From Cryptomeria japonica (taxonomy: Eukaryota > Streptophyta > Pinopsida > Cupressales > Cupressaceae): a stretch of DNA of 64,000 nucleotides. Every line of letters begins with the position of its first letter. Position 1 is the first letter of the stretch. A program made the position numbers and the translations under genes. Location of the stretch: positions 396,698,439 through 396,762,438 of the forward strand of contig NC_081406.1 in NCBI RefSeq assembly GCF_030272615.1. The letters run 5' to 3'. Below are positions 22,350 through 34,418 of this stretch, piece after piece. The notes under the pieces are model-generated. The model was not told the DNA's origin and ran no database searches. It saw nothing but the letters and a program-made list of their open reading frames with translations.

Positions 22350-24951
22350 CCCCCCTTAAGATTAACTTAGGGATAAGCTAAAGAGATAACGGTGAATGTG
22401 AAATGCATGCATGAATGAAACCTGGCAACAAAGGCTTGATTAGGTATTAATGTTCAAACCAATGCAAATTAATACAACTCTCACAACTGGAGAAAAGGAG
22501 AAAAACCCATTGGGAAAAAATCATCACCTAAAGAGAGAAAATTCAATAATTGTACTAGAGAAAGAAAGAAAGAGGGAGGACTCAATGTGACCCCCCAAGG
22601 ACTGCTTCTATTACAATAGTGCAATGAATATCCCCCCATAAGAGAGAGAAAATGAGGATAGGATCCCTAGTGAAGAAGTAGCTCTTGATCCAATGGTCAA
22701 AGTTTGAAGATATAACATGATCTATTGTCTGCAAACAACATTTCTCCACTTAAGAAGAAACAAATCCATTGGAGATATGAAAAGCCACTAACATAAATAG
22801 GAAGATGTAGGAATCCAAATCTAGACTATGTGCCTCTGGAAATTTCTCATATGTTTCTATGTCCATGATAGATGATGATGCCACAAACCAATCAGGTACA
22901 TACCCAATCAATGTAGGAGGTGACAAATCAGGACTCTACAAAAAATGATGAAGACATGCTCCATGGGTGATGAATATGGGTTGAAAATATTGATGAAGTT
23001 GTCAATAAAGAGGAGATGAATGTTTTCAAATTAATCCTCCGAATCTCTAGTGTGAGAATCCATAAGAAAGCATGATATGTCTACAAGATACAAATCCCAG
23101 GTAGCCATATCTAGAAGAATAATTTCCTCTCGCACTAAAACAATGGGGGCTATGCATGAGCCACTGTCAATATGATTAGAAATAACAAAAGATGACGAGG
23201 ATTAAGATGGGATCTCAATGCAAGGAATATGAACATGAAGACAGGCCTTTGATCCATTGGAACATGTAAGACCCATGATATGCTCAAGCTCCTCTAAAGT
23301 ATCATTATCCAAGGGCATACAATCTACATGTGCGAGGGGAAGAAGACAATCTATTGTAGGATCCTCTAGGAATAGAGAGATATGAGGGTCTCCATACATC
23401 TCCCAAATTCTATTCCAAAATGCGAGGGGACACTTAAAGTTTGATATAGCACACATTGTAATGATCAACACTAGAACAAATCACTCATACAACATGGTCT
23501 GTGATATTACCCCAAGTTGTTTTACCTCTTTGATTAACTGGTTCAAGTACGAGTCTATACAAGTAAGGTTGAACATCTAGCACCTGAAATGTGTTAGGAT
23601 GCCATGTTGCCAAGACTCATTATTGCCCTTTGCTAGGCCGATAACATAAGGATGAACAAAAAAACCCACGACACATCCTCAAATGAAATAAGCAAACCCC
23701 AAAAATATCAGCACATATAAAGAACATCAAATAAAACACTCTCCAACAAACATACCCATTTCAAGTGCTAAAACATCCAAGTAATTGACTAGATAGTGAT
23801 TTTTTTTTTGAATAAAATTTGCCTAGGATTTTAAAAAAATGGGCCCAAGATTTGGATAGAGGACTCTGATAACTTTCCAACAATATCTGGTTTTTGAAAA
23901 ATGGTTTGGATGTGCAAGGTATGGCCCTAGAAGCACAAAATTCAAGGCTGAATTTGGAGGCCTAGTATGGAAAATTGGAGTAGAATCTGATAAAACCGCC
24001 TATAGATTTGGTTTGATGCTGAAACTATCTTTCCAACATCTTGTTTTCAATATTTTGAGCTTGTATATCCAAGTTATGGTAAGAAAAACACACCTAGGTT
24101 ATTAGGGGAAAGTGAGATTGAAAGGGAGCTTGCATGTGCCTATACTATTGACATCAGGGAATACTCCCCTCATTGGAAAAAATTCTCCCCCATTGTTGAT
24201 TGAATTATTCAGGATTCCCCCGAGCATTAAAAATAGGAAGACATCACTATAATTAGCAAAGCGCTAATTTTAGTTTGACTGCCAAAAAAGTTTCCAAATG
24301 TTGGGATGTTGTCAACATTGGTAAGCACCTACATAGTAGAGTACATGTTGGTATAGATTGCAGGTTAGAGACTTTTTCCACCCCTTTGCTTTAACCACAA
24401 ATTATCAATAAATTTTTTTGTGAAATCTTTATAAAAATTCTTATAATGCTTCTGGATTCGATTGTGTGCAAGATTTTTATCATCAACGTTTCAAATCAGA
24501 TGCTATGAAGATTATGAGGATGAGATGCTATGAGGATAATTATGTTAAGTGGAGGATTATCATGTTCTCGTTGATAGATGTTTTATTGCTAGTTAATGTT
24601 GTCATATTCTCATGTTGTACTTGAGCAATGATGTTGAGTTACCATAGGGAATGTGTTGTAAATGATTTAAGTTAATTCCGCTTTTGCATTTATGTTCCAC
24701 GAGATTTGGTTTAGTTAGTGTACATGTTATCTTGAGATATGTGTGTTGTAATAGTTATTTAAAAAAAATAATCCCTATTTCCTAGTTAGTTGGTTAGTTT
24801 CTCTAGGGTATTCATGGTGGGCATTACAATGTTGTGGTATGCATTTTTTTTTGTATTACCCTCCTCTCAAGGTTAGTGTAGGAATTTATTTCGCTACTTA
24901 AATCCCTTACACAAATATTGCGCTACAATACAATGTAAGAGTGGATATTGT
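22350..24951 (-). mobile_element. Internal region of the copia-like family, non-coding remnant
   Basis: Between the LTR copy 2 and the PBS at 24952 lies about 2.6 kb. It contains the 3' internal region shared with copy 1 (to about 22825), the right inverted-repeat arm (23155-23608) and AT-rich sequence with a GAAGATTATGAGGATGAGATGCTATGAGG duplication near 24510-24535. No polymerase, protease or integrase was found, so this is a deletion derivative or a non-autonomous member. Confidence 0.55.
23155..23608 (-). repeat. Inverted-repeat arm of about 455 bp (right)
   Basis: Reverse-complement partner of 21498-21957. The minus strand has an open frame of 89 codons starting at 23471, containing CPLAFWNRIWEMYGDPHISL and LDNDTLEELEHIMGL. 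It is better preserved than the other arm. No known domain recognised; it may be a piece of an element-encoded protein. Confidence 0.65.
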
Positions 24952-25176
24952 GCTTTTATACCATGTAGAAGTCAATGATACAACAACATGAGCACAATCA
25001 ACTAGCTAAGGCATAAGTAACTCCATGAAAGGAGGTGAAAGGAAAAAAATTCGGTGGAAAAATAACTCCTCTCCAAAAGAGAGAAAATATAATAACTATA
25101 CTACAGAAATAAAGAAATAAGGAGGACTCAATGTGAGCCCTCGATGAATACTTCTATCACAATAGTACAATGAATG
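24952..25176 (-). repeat. PBS plus LTR and 3' internal fragment, copy 3 of the copia-like family
   Basis: The minus strand has a PBS-like TGGTATAAAAGC at 24963-24952. It abuts about 50 bases of LTR (from TGTAGAAGTCAATGATAC at 24964), and then the sequence jumps to the 3' internal region (25030-25176) seen in copies 1 and 2, for example GGAGGACTCAATGTGA. Most of the LTR is deleted. The copy is cut at 25176 by the LTR of the gypsy element. Confidence 0.6.
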
Positions 25177-26153
25177 TGTTAGAATTAGAGATCACTGAGA
25201 GAGGAGAGGGGGTGAATCAATGATCTACAGGAAATCAAATCCTCAAAGTTATTATTTATCCACTGGTTAGCAATTCATAACAAAAAAGAACATAAAAATG
25301 CAACAAAGAATACACAAATCCACAACACCAGAATTTTTACTTGGAAACCCGGAAAGGGAAAAACCATGGTGGGGTTGGAACCCACAATATTCATATACTA
25401 TGGCCAAGAGTACAAAAATATTACATAGATGGGGTATGTACTTGCATTCAGGCTCATTTCATAGAGCTCACTGCTCAAATATAGTTTCTCGAAAGGTTGC
25501 AACCTTCAAGGAAGTCTCACTGACTTACAATTTGATTACAATGAGAAAATACAATGAAATGAACTCTCAATTAGCATCTGACTATGCAAGAATGAGTTCT
25601 GATTAAGCACTGAATCTCTGACTTTCTTTGCTTTATTGAATACTCTGTTTTTGTCTCAGTCACCTACCAGTTGGTCTGAAAGAAAAGTATGCATGTGAAA
25701 ATGTGCTCAATCACACCAAAATGGATCACCACACCACTAACACACCGAAAATCAATCACCAAATTGATCTTATATATCCGGTCTTAACACAAAAGCAATC
25801 TCCTTCAAGTCAACTTCAATAAGTGTAACATGTAGCTCCAATTCGACTTAAATATTGAAAAAAACATAGCACCGGACCAAAAGATTATGATCACATGCTT
25901 CCTAAGGGTCTTCCCAATCACCGAGATCACAAAAAAAATCACCAAAAACACTGCAATCATTGGAAATCATTCTGGACCAAAACATTACCGAAATACCTTG
26001 TTATACCGGTTAACTACCTAACGGTTAGCTCTAGTTCCGGATAAGATGAATCATGATTGCCAGGTTGAATCACCAAGAAGAGTTGCCATCAATGACAACC
26101 CTAGACCATAAATCAGGCATCGAAAGTCACCGGATGAGTGCTAATTGCCAACA
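25177..26153 (-). repeat. 3' LTR of the gypsy element
   Basis: It reads TGTTGGCAATTAGCAC on the minus strand and ends ATTCTAACA, giving 977 bp with TG...CA ends. A purine-rich stretch (minus GAGGAGAAGAAAAAGTATGA, plus 26156-26185) flanks its right side. It carries the GTGGG/CCCAC hairpin module at about 25369-25385 and a G-rich run near its left end. No target duplication with the right flank, as expected for one LTR of a longer element. Confidence 0.75.
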
Positions 26154-26190
26154 ATTCTCTTTCATACTTTTTCTTCTCCTCAACCCATTT
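26154..26190 (-). other. Purine-rich tract next to the gypsy LTR
   Basis: On the minus strand a run of G and A with few pyrimidines directly precedes the LTR. It is the likely primer site for plus-strand synthesis. Confidence 0.55.
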
Positions 26191-28921
26191 TTTAGTATCA
26201 ACAGTTTTGTCAACTAGCTTTGGTGGTGCATGTTTGTGAATGACAAGTGCCCTACTCTAAATGACTTCTCCACTTGTCAATTGATATTTCAATTTAACAT
26301 TTTCAATGTATAACTTATTGATCTCCTCATTCATGTCAACTTGAATTTTTTCATGTTCAGTTAACTTTCACTACATATTTTTGACATCTAGTAAACATGG
26401 CATAGTGCATTGTCACGACAACCACCTCCAATGGGAGGTATCCTTGAGTGTTTTATTGTGCATTGTCATGGTGGCCAACTCCAATGGGGAGGCATCCTTG
26501 ATTGTTTTCAATATAGTAGTAACCTTTCTCTCCTGAACCATATCAACTAACTCTGGTTTACCTGTGATTTTAAATCTCACCCATGTTGCTAAAGTTTTTG
26601 TTTTGGGGTCATACCCCATTCCACTTACTCCTTGGTCTGAATCAAATTCTACCACTAGCATTGGGTCCTCTTGATGAATAACATAATCTAGCAAGAACAT
26701 CTTCTTCATAGACATCCCTGGAATGATCAACATATTGCTCTTTAGTACCATCTCTCTAGCTTCTTCTAGGGTGACATTTATTTCATCAAATATTAAATCT
26801 TTAAAAGTTTTTCTTGCAATCTCATCATGCTGAGATTCATCTGCACCCATCATATTCATTTGTTTCTTTTCTTCAAACTCCTTCATTTTCATATTTATCA
26901 AAAAATATTTAAATTCAGGGGTCTTAATGAATTCATCATCTTCAATGAATCTTAAATAAATTGCATTCCTCTCATCTTCATGTTCCTCTGGTATTACATT
27001 CTCCTCAGTCCTAACCTCTTGCCCTTGTGCCTCTTCTTCATTTCTAGAAGGTGATATTTGAGGCAAATCAAATCCATCATCATCCTTTAGAGCTCTCAGA
27101 GCACTGACAACTTAATAAGTATCTCCCACACCCTCAGTATCATCATAAGGCACTAATGGCACAAGGTCATCTCTTCTCTACTTCTTTGTTGGAGGGGGAA
27201 TATGTGAAGATTCTTGAACAAAAAAAATGTTTGGAGCATAAAAAATCACAACCCCTTGGGGCTTTCTCATAGGCAATTTTGCCTTTTGTTGTGAGGGTTC
27301 ATCAATAACTAACTTACCATACAATTTTTTAAAAATAGCTATATACAATTCAATCCTTCTAAGAATATTTGGTTCTTCTGAATAGAACCTCGGAAAACTT
27401 GGGTCTTTCTTTCTATTCTCCTCCAAATTTACCAATATATTCCATTTCCGTTTTCTTTGAAAAACTTCATCAAAGGTTTCACAATTTATAATATCATATT
27501 TATCTAGCAACACTTCAAGATCAACACCTAGGCTAGTCAATATTTTTCTTTTCACATGATTGATGTGACCCTTAGGGTCACACAGTCTTTCCTTGCCAAG
27601 TTTTGAAGTAATCCTGGAGTTCTTCAAGTACATCATATCCAATAGAGAATCTTGCGCATCTAGCCAGATGGGGCAAAAAGGTCCCCTTCTTCATTCTCTC
27701 CATGACTTCCTTTTCAATCCACATTATTTGCCACATGATCTCCAAGAAGGAAACTCTGTGAGAAACAAATATTGGCAATTGGTGGGGGCCACTGGGCATC
27801 TATATACCCTAATCAAGGTGTGGTCAAGTATGTAAAACTAGTCACCAAAATTATGAGCGTTCCCTGCTTCTAGCTTCTTAGCCAAGGGTCTTATTAGTTC
27901 CATTATTTGTGATGGTAGTCTATTCACTTGCTGATTGAAAGAACACAAAATTGACACAACAACAACATCATGGAATGTCTTTTTATTATTGTTGACATAT
28001 TTTTTATCCCACAAGTTGCACCACAACTACACCGGTACCTTGTTTCCCATCTTATCAACAATGCCAAACTTTAATCTATCTTGCAACACTTGCCTGTTTT
28101 GATTACAATATTAAATGGAACAATAATTAATAATGGTGAAAGTTAAAAAGGTGTATTTTTTCTCTTTTAAGGACACAAATTGCACATGGGTCCTCCTCTC
28201 AAGTTTCTAAGCAAAATCAAACTTCAAATTTAGTTTAGAATTATGAATTCTCATAGCCATGCATATCATGACAATTGGTATCTTGTCTTTAACATCTTCA
28301 CCCAATATTTGGAACAAACCAAAATAAGTTCTCTGAAAGTAGACTTAGAATTCATCAACAGAAAAGGCTCATTTGCCACAATTTCCACATTATCGTTATT
28401 GAAACCTCTTTTGTGATACAACATGAGCTCATCCTTCCTATATGTTTTTCTTAACCTATTGTAATCTTGCTCAAAATTTTGTAGTTCAATTTTGGTAATG
28501 GCCTGTTTATTTAACATGAAGCATTCTATAATGGATGACCCGGTTACCTCCAACAAAGGGTTTCCACTTGGAATCCTTACTATCCTAGTGGCAGGGTGAT
28601 AGTTCTAAACTAGTACTTGAATGATCTCAACATCAACAAATATATTTGGCACTATCAATTTGGCCAAATCCAAGGTCCAAGGTTTTGAAACTAGAACCTT
28701 CCCATCTCGACTCCTATAGAAATACTAGAATAAATCTCTGCCAGCTATTGAAATGAGAGAATCTCTACATCCTTTCATGTTATCATTAAATACTTTTCTA
28801 TACCCAGTGTCTTGAGACTATGGTATAATATCTAACATAGATTTTTGAAGTGGTCTCTTCTCTGGTTTAGGGTTAGAAGATTTGCCTTTTTGTTTAGAAA
28901 TTTTTCCTTTTCTCGACATTG
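26180..28921 (-). pseudogene. Extra 3' ORF of the gypsy element, function unknown
   Basis: A long reading on the minus strand starts with MSRKGKISKQKGKSS (about 28920) and continues through several pieces: 28556-28266, 28026-27838, 27642-27178 and 27066-26413, interrupted by stops and small frameshifts. Total length would be roughly 880 residues. The N-terminus is Lys/Ser-rich, the middle has KRKILTSLGVDLEVLLDKYDI, and the C-terminal third is acidic and ends with a Lys/Glu-rich coiled-coil-like stretch (KKWVEEKKKYEREL). No membrane segment typical of an envelope is seen. The position, after integrase and before the LTR, is that of the additional ORFs of Athila/Tat elements. I do not recognise a domain. 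Confidence 0.6.
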
Positions 28922-28929
28922 TCTCTACT

Positions 28930-30350
28930 TTACATCTAACTAGCTATCTTTCAAAGTTTTCACAATTCACTGAGCTTTAAGGATTACAGTACTTACTTGT
29001 GACTGTGTAGTTGCTCCTGTATCTCCCTTTGCCATCACAAAGCTCAAATCATCAATCGCTTCGGGTATAGAATGAAATTTTCAAGTGGGAGTTTTGGTTT
29101 TAATGAGGGTCTATGATTTTCACCTCAACATTTAATTCATGTGTGCCGATTTACCTCGGCCACCCTTTCCAAAAAAAAAGTTAGCTATAACATGTTGATG
29201 TCATTATCCACATGTCTTTTTCATTTTCCCGTTCATGGCTATTACACAGTTTGTCTCCAAGCACTTATCTTGACCATTGTGGGGTTAACATGTCGCATTC
29301 TTCTACCGTTGTATCACCAAATTTTCTCATGCACTTGCCTTGACTGCTGCGATATTGCTCTAACAGTCACTGGGTTGCCGCAATGCCTTTTTATGTTACA
29401 CTTTCTCCTTCTGCGGTGGTGCGGTATTGGCAATTTCCTCTTATAGCCTTATCACAAGGCTATTTTCACCTAGTTACCAACACCTTGCAATATAGCGGTA
29501 ACTTATTATGTCATCGCTCTACTTTAGAGCTTACAAACATTGAATGTATCACCTTTGTGGGATTGTAGAGGTATTAATATCACTACCCCACAGTCCTTCC
29601 AAAGAATTATAACTTCAAGTCTACGATAGTGTGGTAACCATTACGTCCTTTCTTTCCTACCACCATATTGCTGAATGTTTAATAAGCCACTTCCAATGAC
29701 TTATGGGATGGTGGTGTATCAAATTAAAACACTATTCAACTTGTTGTCACTACCCCACAGTCCTTCCAAAGAATTATAACTTCAAGTCTACGATAGTGTG
29801 GTAACCATTACGTCCTTTCTTTCCTACCACCATATTGCTGAATGTTTAATAAGCCACTTCCAATGACCTATGGGATGGTGGTGTATCAAATTAAAACACT
29901 GTAGTTATCGCCATCCCGCAACCTCTTAATTATTTTAGGGTTTATCTCTCGCAATACTGCGGTATACTATGTTAACATTTGTTTACCTTATCGCTGTCCC
30001 ATGACCCCTTTGCAATCATGGGAGATGGTACCTGTGGTATTGCGGTAGCCTATGGAAAGGAATGATTTAGATAATGTAATGAAAAGATTGCAGTCAAAGG
30101 AGAAAAATTAGGATTTTATGAGTTATGGCAATGTGAAGTTTTAAGTCATAGAGGATTTTCACAGATGGTTAATACCTTGGAATGAGAAGGGGTAAAATGC
30201 AAGCTTGAAAATCATGATTTCTAATTTTGTTTGAGGGGTTCTAATAGTGGCTCCAGTTGGGGATGAATGACTATCCTATTCATTGCAAGAAACCAAAACA
30301 ACTCCGAGATACACACCAAAAATATTAGGGAACAAAGGAAAGGGAGAAAC
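28930..30350. other. Non-coding spacer of the gypsy element
   Basis: The stretch lies between the integrase end and the extra ORF. Short words such as TGCGGTA, TAGCGGTAAC and ATTGCGGTAG recur throughout it, suggesting an old, degenerate repeat. It contains the 167-bp tandem duplication listed next. Confidence 0.55.
29581..29897 (+). repeat. Tandem duplication, two copies of 167 bp
   Basis: Copy 1 starts at 29581 and copy 2 at 29748, both with CACTACCCCACAGTCCTTCC. By eye the two differ at one position in the shared part (GACTTATGGG versus GACCTATGGG). The duplication is therefore much younger than the surrounding element. Confidence 0.92.
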
Positions 30351-30399
30351 CTAAACTACTGTGCATGTAAAATAACTTCTTTAGCAAAATAGGTATTTC

Positions 30400-31460
30400 A
30401 AAATTTTTCCATGCACTGGCAATTCCTAATGTTCACCTACCATATTTTGTAAATAGTAAGAATCTTCACCACACTTATCCATGATGACAAAAGGGCCCAA
30501 CCATAAAGCTTCAAACGTCCCATGCTTTCCTTTGTCTTGACTTCTAGTGTTCCACATGAGGATAATGTCATCAATTTTCAATTTTCCATCCTTAGCTCTT
30601 TTATCATGCAAATATTTTGCTTATTGTTGTATCTTGGAATTTTGTTTTTGAGCTTTAAACCTGATTTCATCCAACTTTGCCAACTGCTCCAATCTTTCTT
30701 CCATAGGTTAAGGAATATCCAAGTCCTCCCACATAGTGAATTTATACACAAGAAACAAGTTGTGCATTGGTATTCTAGCCTAGGTTCCATATACTAACTC
30801 AAATGGGGACTTTCTAGTAGCCTTTTTTACTGTGATCCTATCAGCCCATATAGCCAGTCTTAACTTAGAATCCCAAGCCTTCTTATTATTTTAAAAAATC
30901 CTTTTGATTATATTTAGTATACTTTTATTTCTTGACTCAGCCTGTCCATTACCTTGTAGATGATAAGGTGAGGAGTATGGAAATGTTATGCAATACGATC
31001 CTAAAAATTCTTTAAATTCCTTTGATCGGAAGCACATCCCATTGTCCATGATAAGCTTGACAAGAACCCCAAAACATGTAACGATATTTTCCATCAAGAT
31101 GTTTATCACCACTTTACTTGTAGCTTGTTATGTAGGAATTGCTTCCACCCATTTTGTGAAGTAATCCATGGCTACCAAAATCCAATTATGTCTACTAGAT
31201 TTATTTTATATTCCCCTATAAAGTGAACCCCCCATTGATGAAATGGCGCTTCTACCTACATTGGTCTCAAAGGTAATGCACCTTGGTACTTTAATTTGCC
31301 AAAAAACTTTTGGCATGCTTCACACTTTTTGACATACTGATGAGAATCAATAAATACCGTTAGCCAATAATAACTAGCCCTCAATATCTTGTGGGTTGTA
31401 GTCTTTGTTGAGAAATGCCCTCCACACACTCCATGAATTTTACTTAGGGTGGCACTATAA
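30400..31460 (-). pseudogene. pol: Gypsy integrase remnant
   Basis: The HHCC zinc-binding part reads CGGHFSTKTTTHKILRASYY and then KKCEACQKFFGK on the minus strand at about 31440-31290. The core keeps the second acidic residue in LIMDNGMCFRSKEF (about 31060) and the QGNGQAESRNKSIL block with the Glu (about 30960). The C-terminal end reads ALWLGPFVIMDKCGEDSYYL at about 30510-30430. Stops and frameshifts break it. Confidence 0.85.
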
Positions 31461-31479
31461 TAACATAGTTAGATGCTTG

Positions 31480-32000
31480 AAGCTTTAGTGTTCTCTTTTG
31501 ATTTCATTCATACCATTTGGGCATCTCATATTTTTAAGGAAGTATACTAAATTAGTATACCAAGAAGTACGTTCAATGCTGTAGACTGCATCCTTCCTTG
31601 TGCCAACACTATTTACCTGAGCTGCTTCATAATTTGATTCTATCATTAACTTTGCTAGACCTTGTCCCCTCACCAATTTGGCAATTTGAATGTGAATGTT
31701 GAACTCTTGGATCTTGTTATCCATCTACATCTTCTACCTGTAACTTCCAATTGAACGAATACATCTTTTACTGGTCATTTGGCACATATGAAATTATTTG
31801 TACTCCTACCAATTATGGCCTGAAATTCTTCACAACTTTCACCAAAGAATCGGTTTTCGTTTCAGCGATATCATACTTCAACTCAACTACTTGAAGTGAC
31901 AAGTTTCTAAAGAATGAGATTGGTTTCTCATGCCCTTCATGATTCTTCTGCAACATCACAAAACAACAGTATGAAAGGATGCAAATGAAAAGATCTTAAA
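31480..32000 (-). pseudogene. pol: Gypsy RNase H and linker remnant
   Basis: The piece 31724-31485 contains IAKLVRGQGLAKLM and SIERTSWYTNLVYFLK, the conserved link between RNase H and integrase in non-chromovirus plant gypsy elements. Upstream, 32000-31725, the RNase H is degraded. Confidence 0.75.
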
Positions 32001-32249
32001 AGGCTTAGTAAAGTTTGGCGATTTCAACATAGGAACTTCTTTAATAGCCTTCTTTATAGCTGCAAAGGCATATATTGCTTCAAGTGTCCAATCCAGTTTA
32101 GATCCTTTCTTCTACATCTTTGAAATCAACTTAACAAAGTTAGAAATAAATCTCCTAACAAAATTAATCTAACCAAAGAAAGACTAGATGCCTTACATTG
32201 TTTTAGGAATAGGAATCTTGTCTATGGCTTCAACTCTCTCAAGATCGAT

Positions 32250-33085
32250 TCAGATTCCTTCCTTAGAGACTATATGGCCCAACAATTTACCTTCAATGAC
32301 TGCAAAGTGACACTTTTTTGGGTTTAGTGAAATACCATATTCCAATCCTTTGATGAAGATCTTTTCCAAGTGGATCCAATGATCTTTAGCCTTCTTTGAG
32401 TATGTTGTCAAATCATCCTGATAGATCACCATTATGATATTTATCAAGTCAACAAAAGCTACGTCCATCACCCTTTGAAATGTTGCACTAGCATTGGTGA
32501 GGCAAAATGGCATCCGAACGTAGACATAGGTTCCCCAAGGAATGGTGAATGCAGTCTTATACTGTTCAAATTCATTGAATTTAACTTGATTATATCCTGA
32601 GAAGCCATCCATCATGGATAACAACTCACATCCAGTCACCCTTTGCAACAAGACCTCCATGTTTGGTGAAGGATAGTTATCTTTTAATGATGATATATTC
32701 AGATTCTTGAATTCTACACACAACCGTATATCACCATTCTTCTTCCTTACGGGCACTAAATTTGAAACCCATGATGAATGCATGATAGGTTTAATTATGC
32801 CACCTTCCCTTAACTTCTGCAATTCTTCCTTCATCTTTGGGGCCAATGTGGGGTTTATGGGGCTCTTCTTTTATCTAAAAGGCTTAGCATCATGATTTAA
32901 TGGGATTTCATCTTGGAACAAATCTTCCCTATATGCTTTGAGATTATCATACGACCAAGAAAACACATGTTTATAATTTCTTAACAAGTCTATGATTATT
33001 TATTTGATCTTCAAAATAATCTTCCTACCAATGTATACTTTCTTTGGGGCATTGTCTATGCCCAAGTTTACAGGGATCCGAAGAT
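32250..33085 (-). pseudogene. pol: Gypsy reverse transcriptase remnant
   Basis: The pre-RT block with NYKHVFSWSYDNLKAY lies at about 32995-32945 and is followed by DEIPLNHDAKPF. The intact stretch of 198 codons from 32846 has LREGGIIKPIMHSSWVSNLV, MDGFSGYNQVKF, TAFTIPWGTYVYVRMPF and the catalytic motif as YQDD (usual YLDD). The domain is missing nothing large but is cut off upstream near 33085. Confidence 0.9.
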
Positions 33086-33115
33086 CAAACAAATGATCAT
33101 AGACTTGTTAAGAAA
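32977..33115. repeat. Fold-back inverted repeat with 33-bp arms
   Basis: Arms at 32977-33009 and 33083-33115 are reverse complements with two mismatches, separated by 73 bases. The right arm lies exactly where similarity to gypsy pol stops. Confidence 0.85.
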
Positions 33116-33497
33116 GTATAAAAAAGGGGGTGTTTTTGGTCGAGGAGCAGTTTTCTCATAAAGGATAAATGTATAACCAGGTATCTATTATTTCATGAGT
33201 ATAATCATAATGTTTGAGAATTGTCTCCTTATTGTACTTTCCAATTTTACACAAATTATTAATATCAAGGATGTTTTTTAATTTGTCATTACATTTTTCC
33301 TGTAATTGTGCGGATTTGTGGATGGGTTTCTTTCTAGGAAAGGATTAAAATTCTGTGTGAATGTTGCAGTGAGTTGGAGAGTACAATGTGGATTAATTAG
33401 AATGATTATGTATTGACATAAGGGGTCAAATCAATGTCAGACATTAATACTACATGCCCACTAATTGGTATTAAGTTTGGATTTGCATTGAAACCTT
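33116..33497. other. No gene recognised
   Basis: AT-rich stretch between the fold-back and the next LTR element, with no coding potential or clear repeat. Confidence 0.45.
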
Positions 33498-33503
33498 ATA
33501 TTT

Positions 33504-34416
33504 TGTTGGAAATTGACACTCAATTGGTTGGTTTCTCTATGTTGTCATTGATGGAAACATGATTTTGTGTTCCGACTTCATATGGTGTACCGACAGGCAC
33601 TTCACAGATTCTACATTGACACCGGCATCGACAAGTCAGAAGGATTTCTTTGGTCACTTGCAATGCAGACCGACATGGTATAGAAAAGGTTAACAGAATT
33701 GGAGGCTGACATATCTTGGATCCGGCATCGGCAATTTGTTTTAATGTTTATACATTTGTGATATATGGCTGACATGTAATTTGATGTTGTATATATCTTT
33801 GTAAGCCGACATAAGGCATAAATTTGTATAGGGTATATAGGTTAGTTTGATTAGATCATTTTGATAGAATATATGGATGTAATGGAATGGATATGCGAAT
33901 TTAATGACTTAGAGAGATTATGTATGTGAGGAATTTATTGTTAGGGTTATTCCGGTAAAGGGTTTAGGCTTTCAAACCGAAATAGATAGAGCTTAAACCA
34001 GAACTGTATTCTGGCACAGAAGATGCTATCTTAGTAGTTCACACTTCTCTGGATTGTTATCTGGAATTTTATGTAGTCAGTGAGGCTCCTATTTTGATTG
34101 AGCAGTGTTCTCTAGGCTGTAAGCTTTCCTGCAAGTGCATGGCCATCATATATTGTAATATCTCTTCATATGGCTAGTGGATTGATATTGTGGGTCACAA
34201 ATCCCACTGTGGTTTTTCCTCATTGAGGTTTTCCACTTATAAATCTATGTTTTATGGTTCTCATTTATGTGTTTGGCTTATTGATTGCTTTACTTCTTTC
34301 AATTCTGTTTATACCTGTATACTGGTTGGTGTATGCATCTTTTGTTAAAGCTAAAATCTACTATTCTAGTATAACAGTGATTCACACCCCCCTCTCAGTG
34401 TTATTGGTTTCCAACA
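33504..34416 (+). repeat. 5' LTR, family 1
   Basis: It starts TGTTGGAAATTGACAC and ends GGTTTCCAACA, so the ends form a perfect 9-bp inverted repeat (TGTTGGAAA/TTTCCAACA). Length 913 bp. The GTGGG/CCCAC hairpin module is at 34190-34207. Confidence 0.92.
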
Positions 34417-34418
34417 AT

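Larger units (their letters stand above)
25177..33115 (-). mobile_element. Non-chromovirus Ty3/gypsy element, 5' part missing, extra 3' ORF
   Basis: Reading leftward on the minus strand: RT (about 33080-32250), RNase H/linker (32000-31480), integrase (31450-30400), a non-coding spacer with a tandem duplication, an extra ORF (28920-26180), a purine-rich tract and an LTR (26153-25177). No chromodomain is visible after the integrase. The integrase HHCC part and its linker resemble the Athila/Tat side of plant gypsy elements, where an extra ORF after integrase is common. Gag and protease are missing; sequence identity stops near 33115 at a fold-back. The element is inactive. Confidence 0.78.

Noticed and set aside
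29141-29568. Two overlapping plus-strand frames of 61-101 codons
   Set aside because: They lie in the repeat-rich spacer of the gypsy element, opposite to its strand, with no domain.
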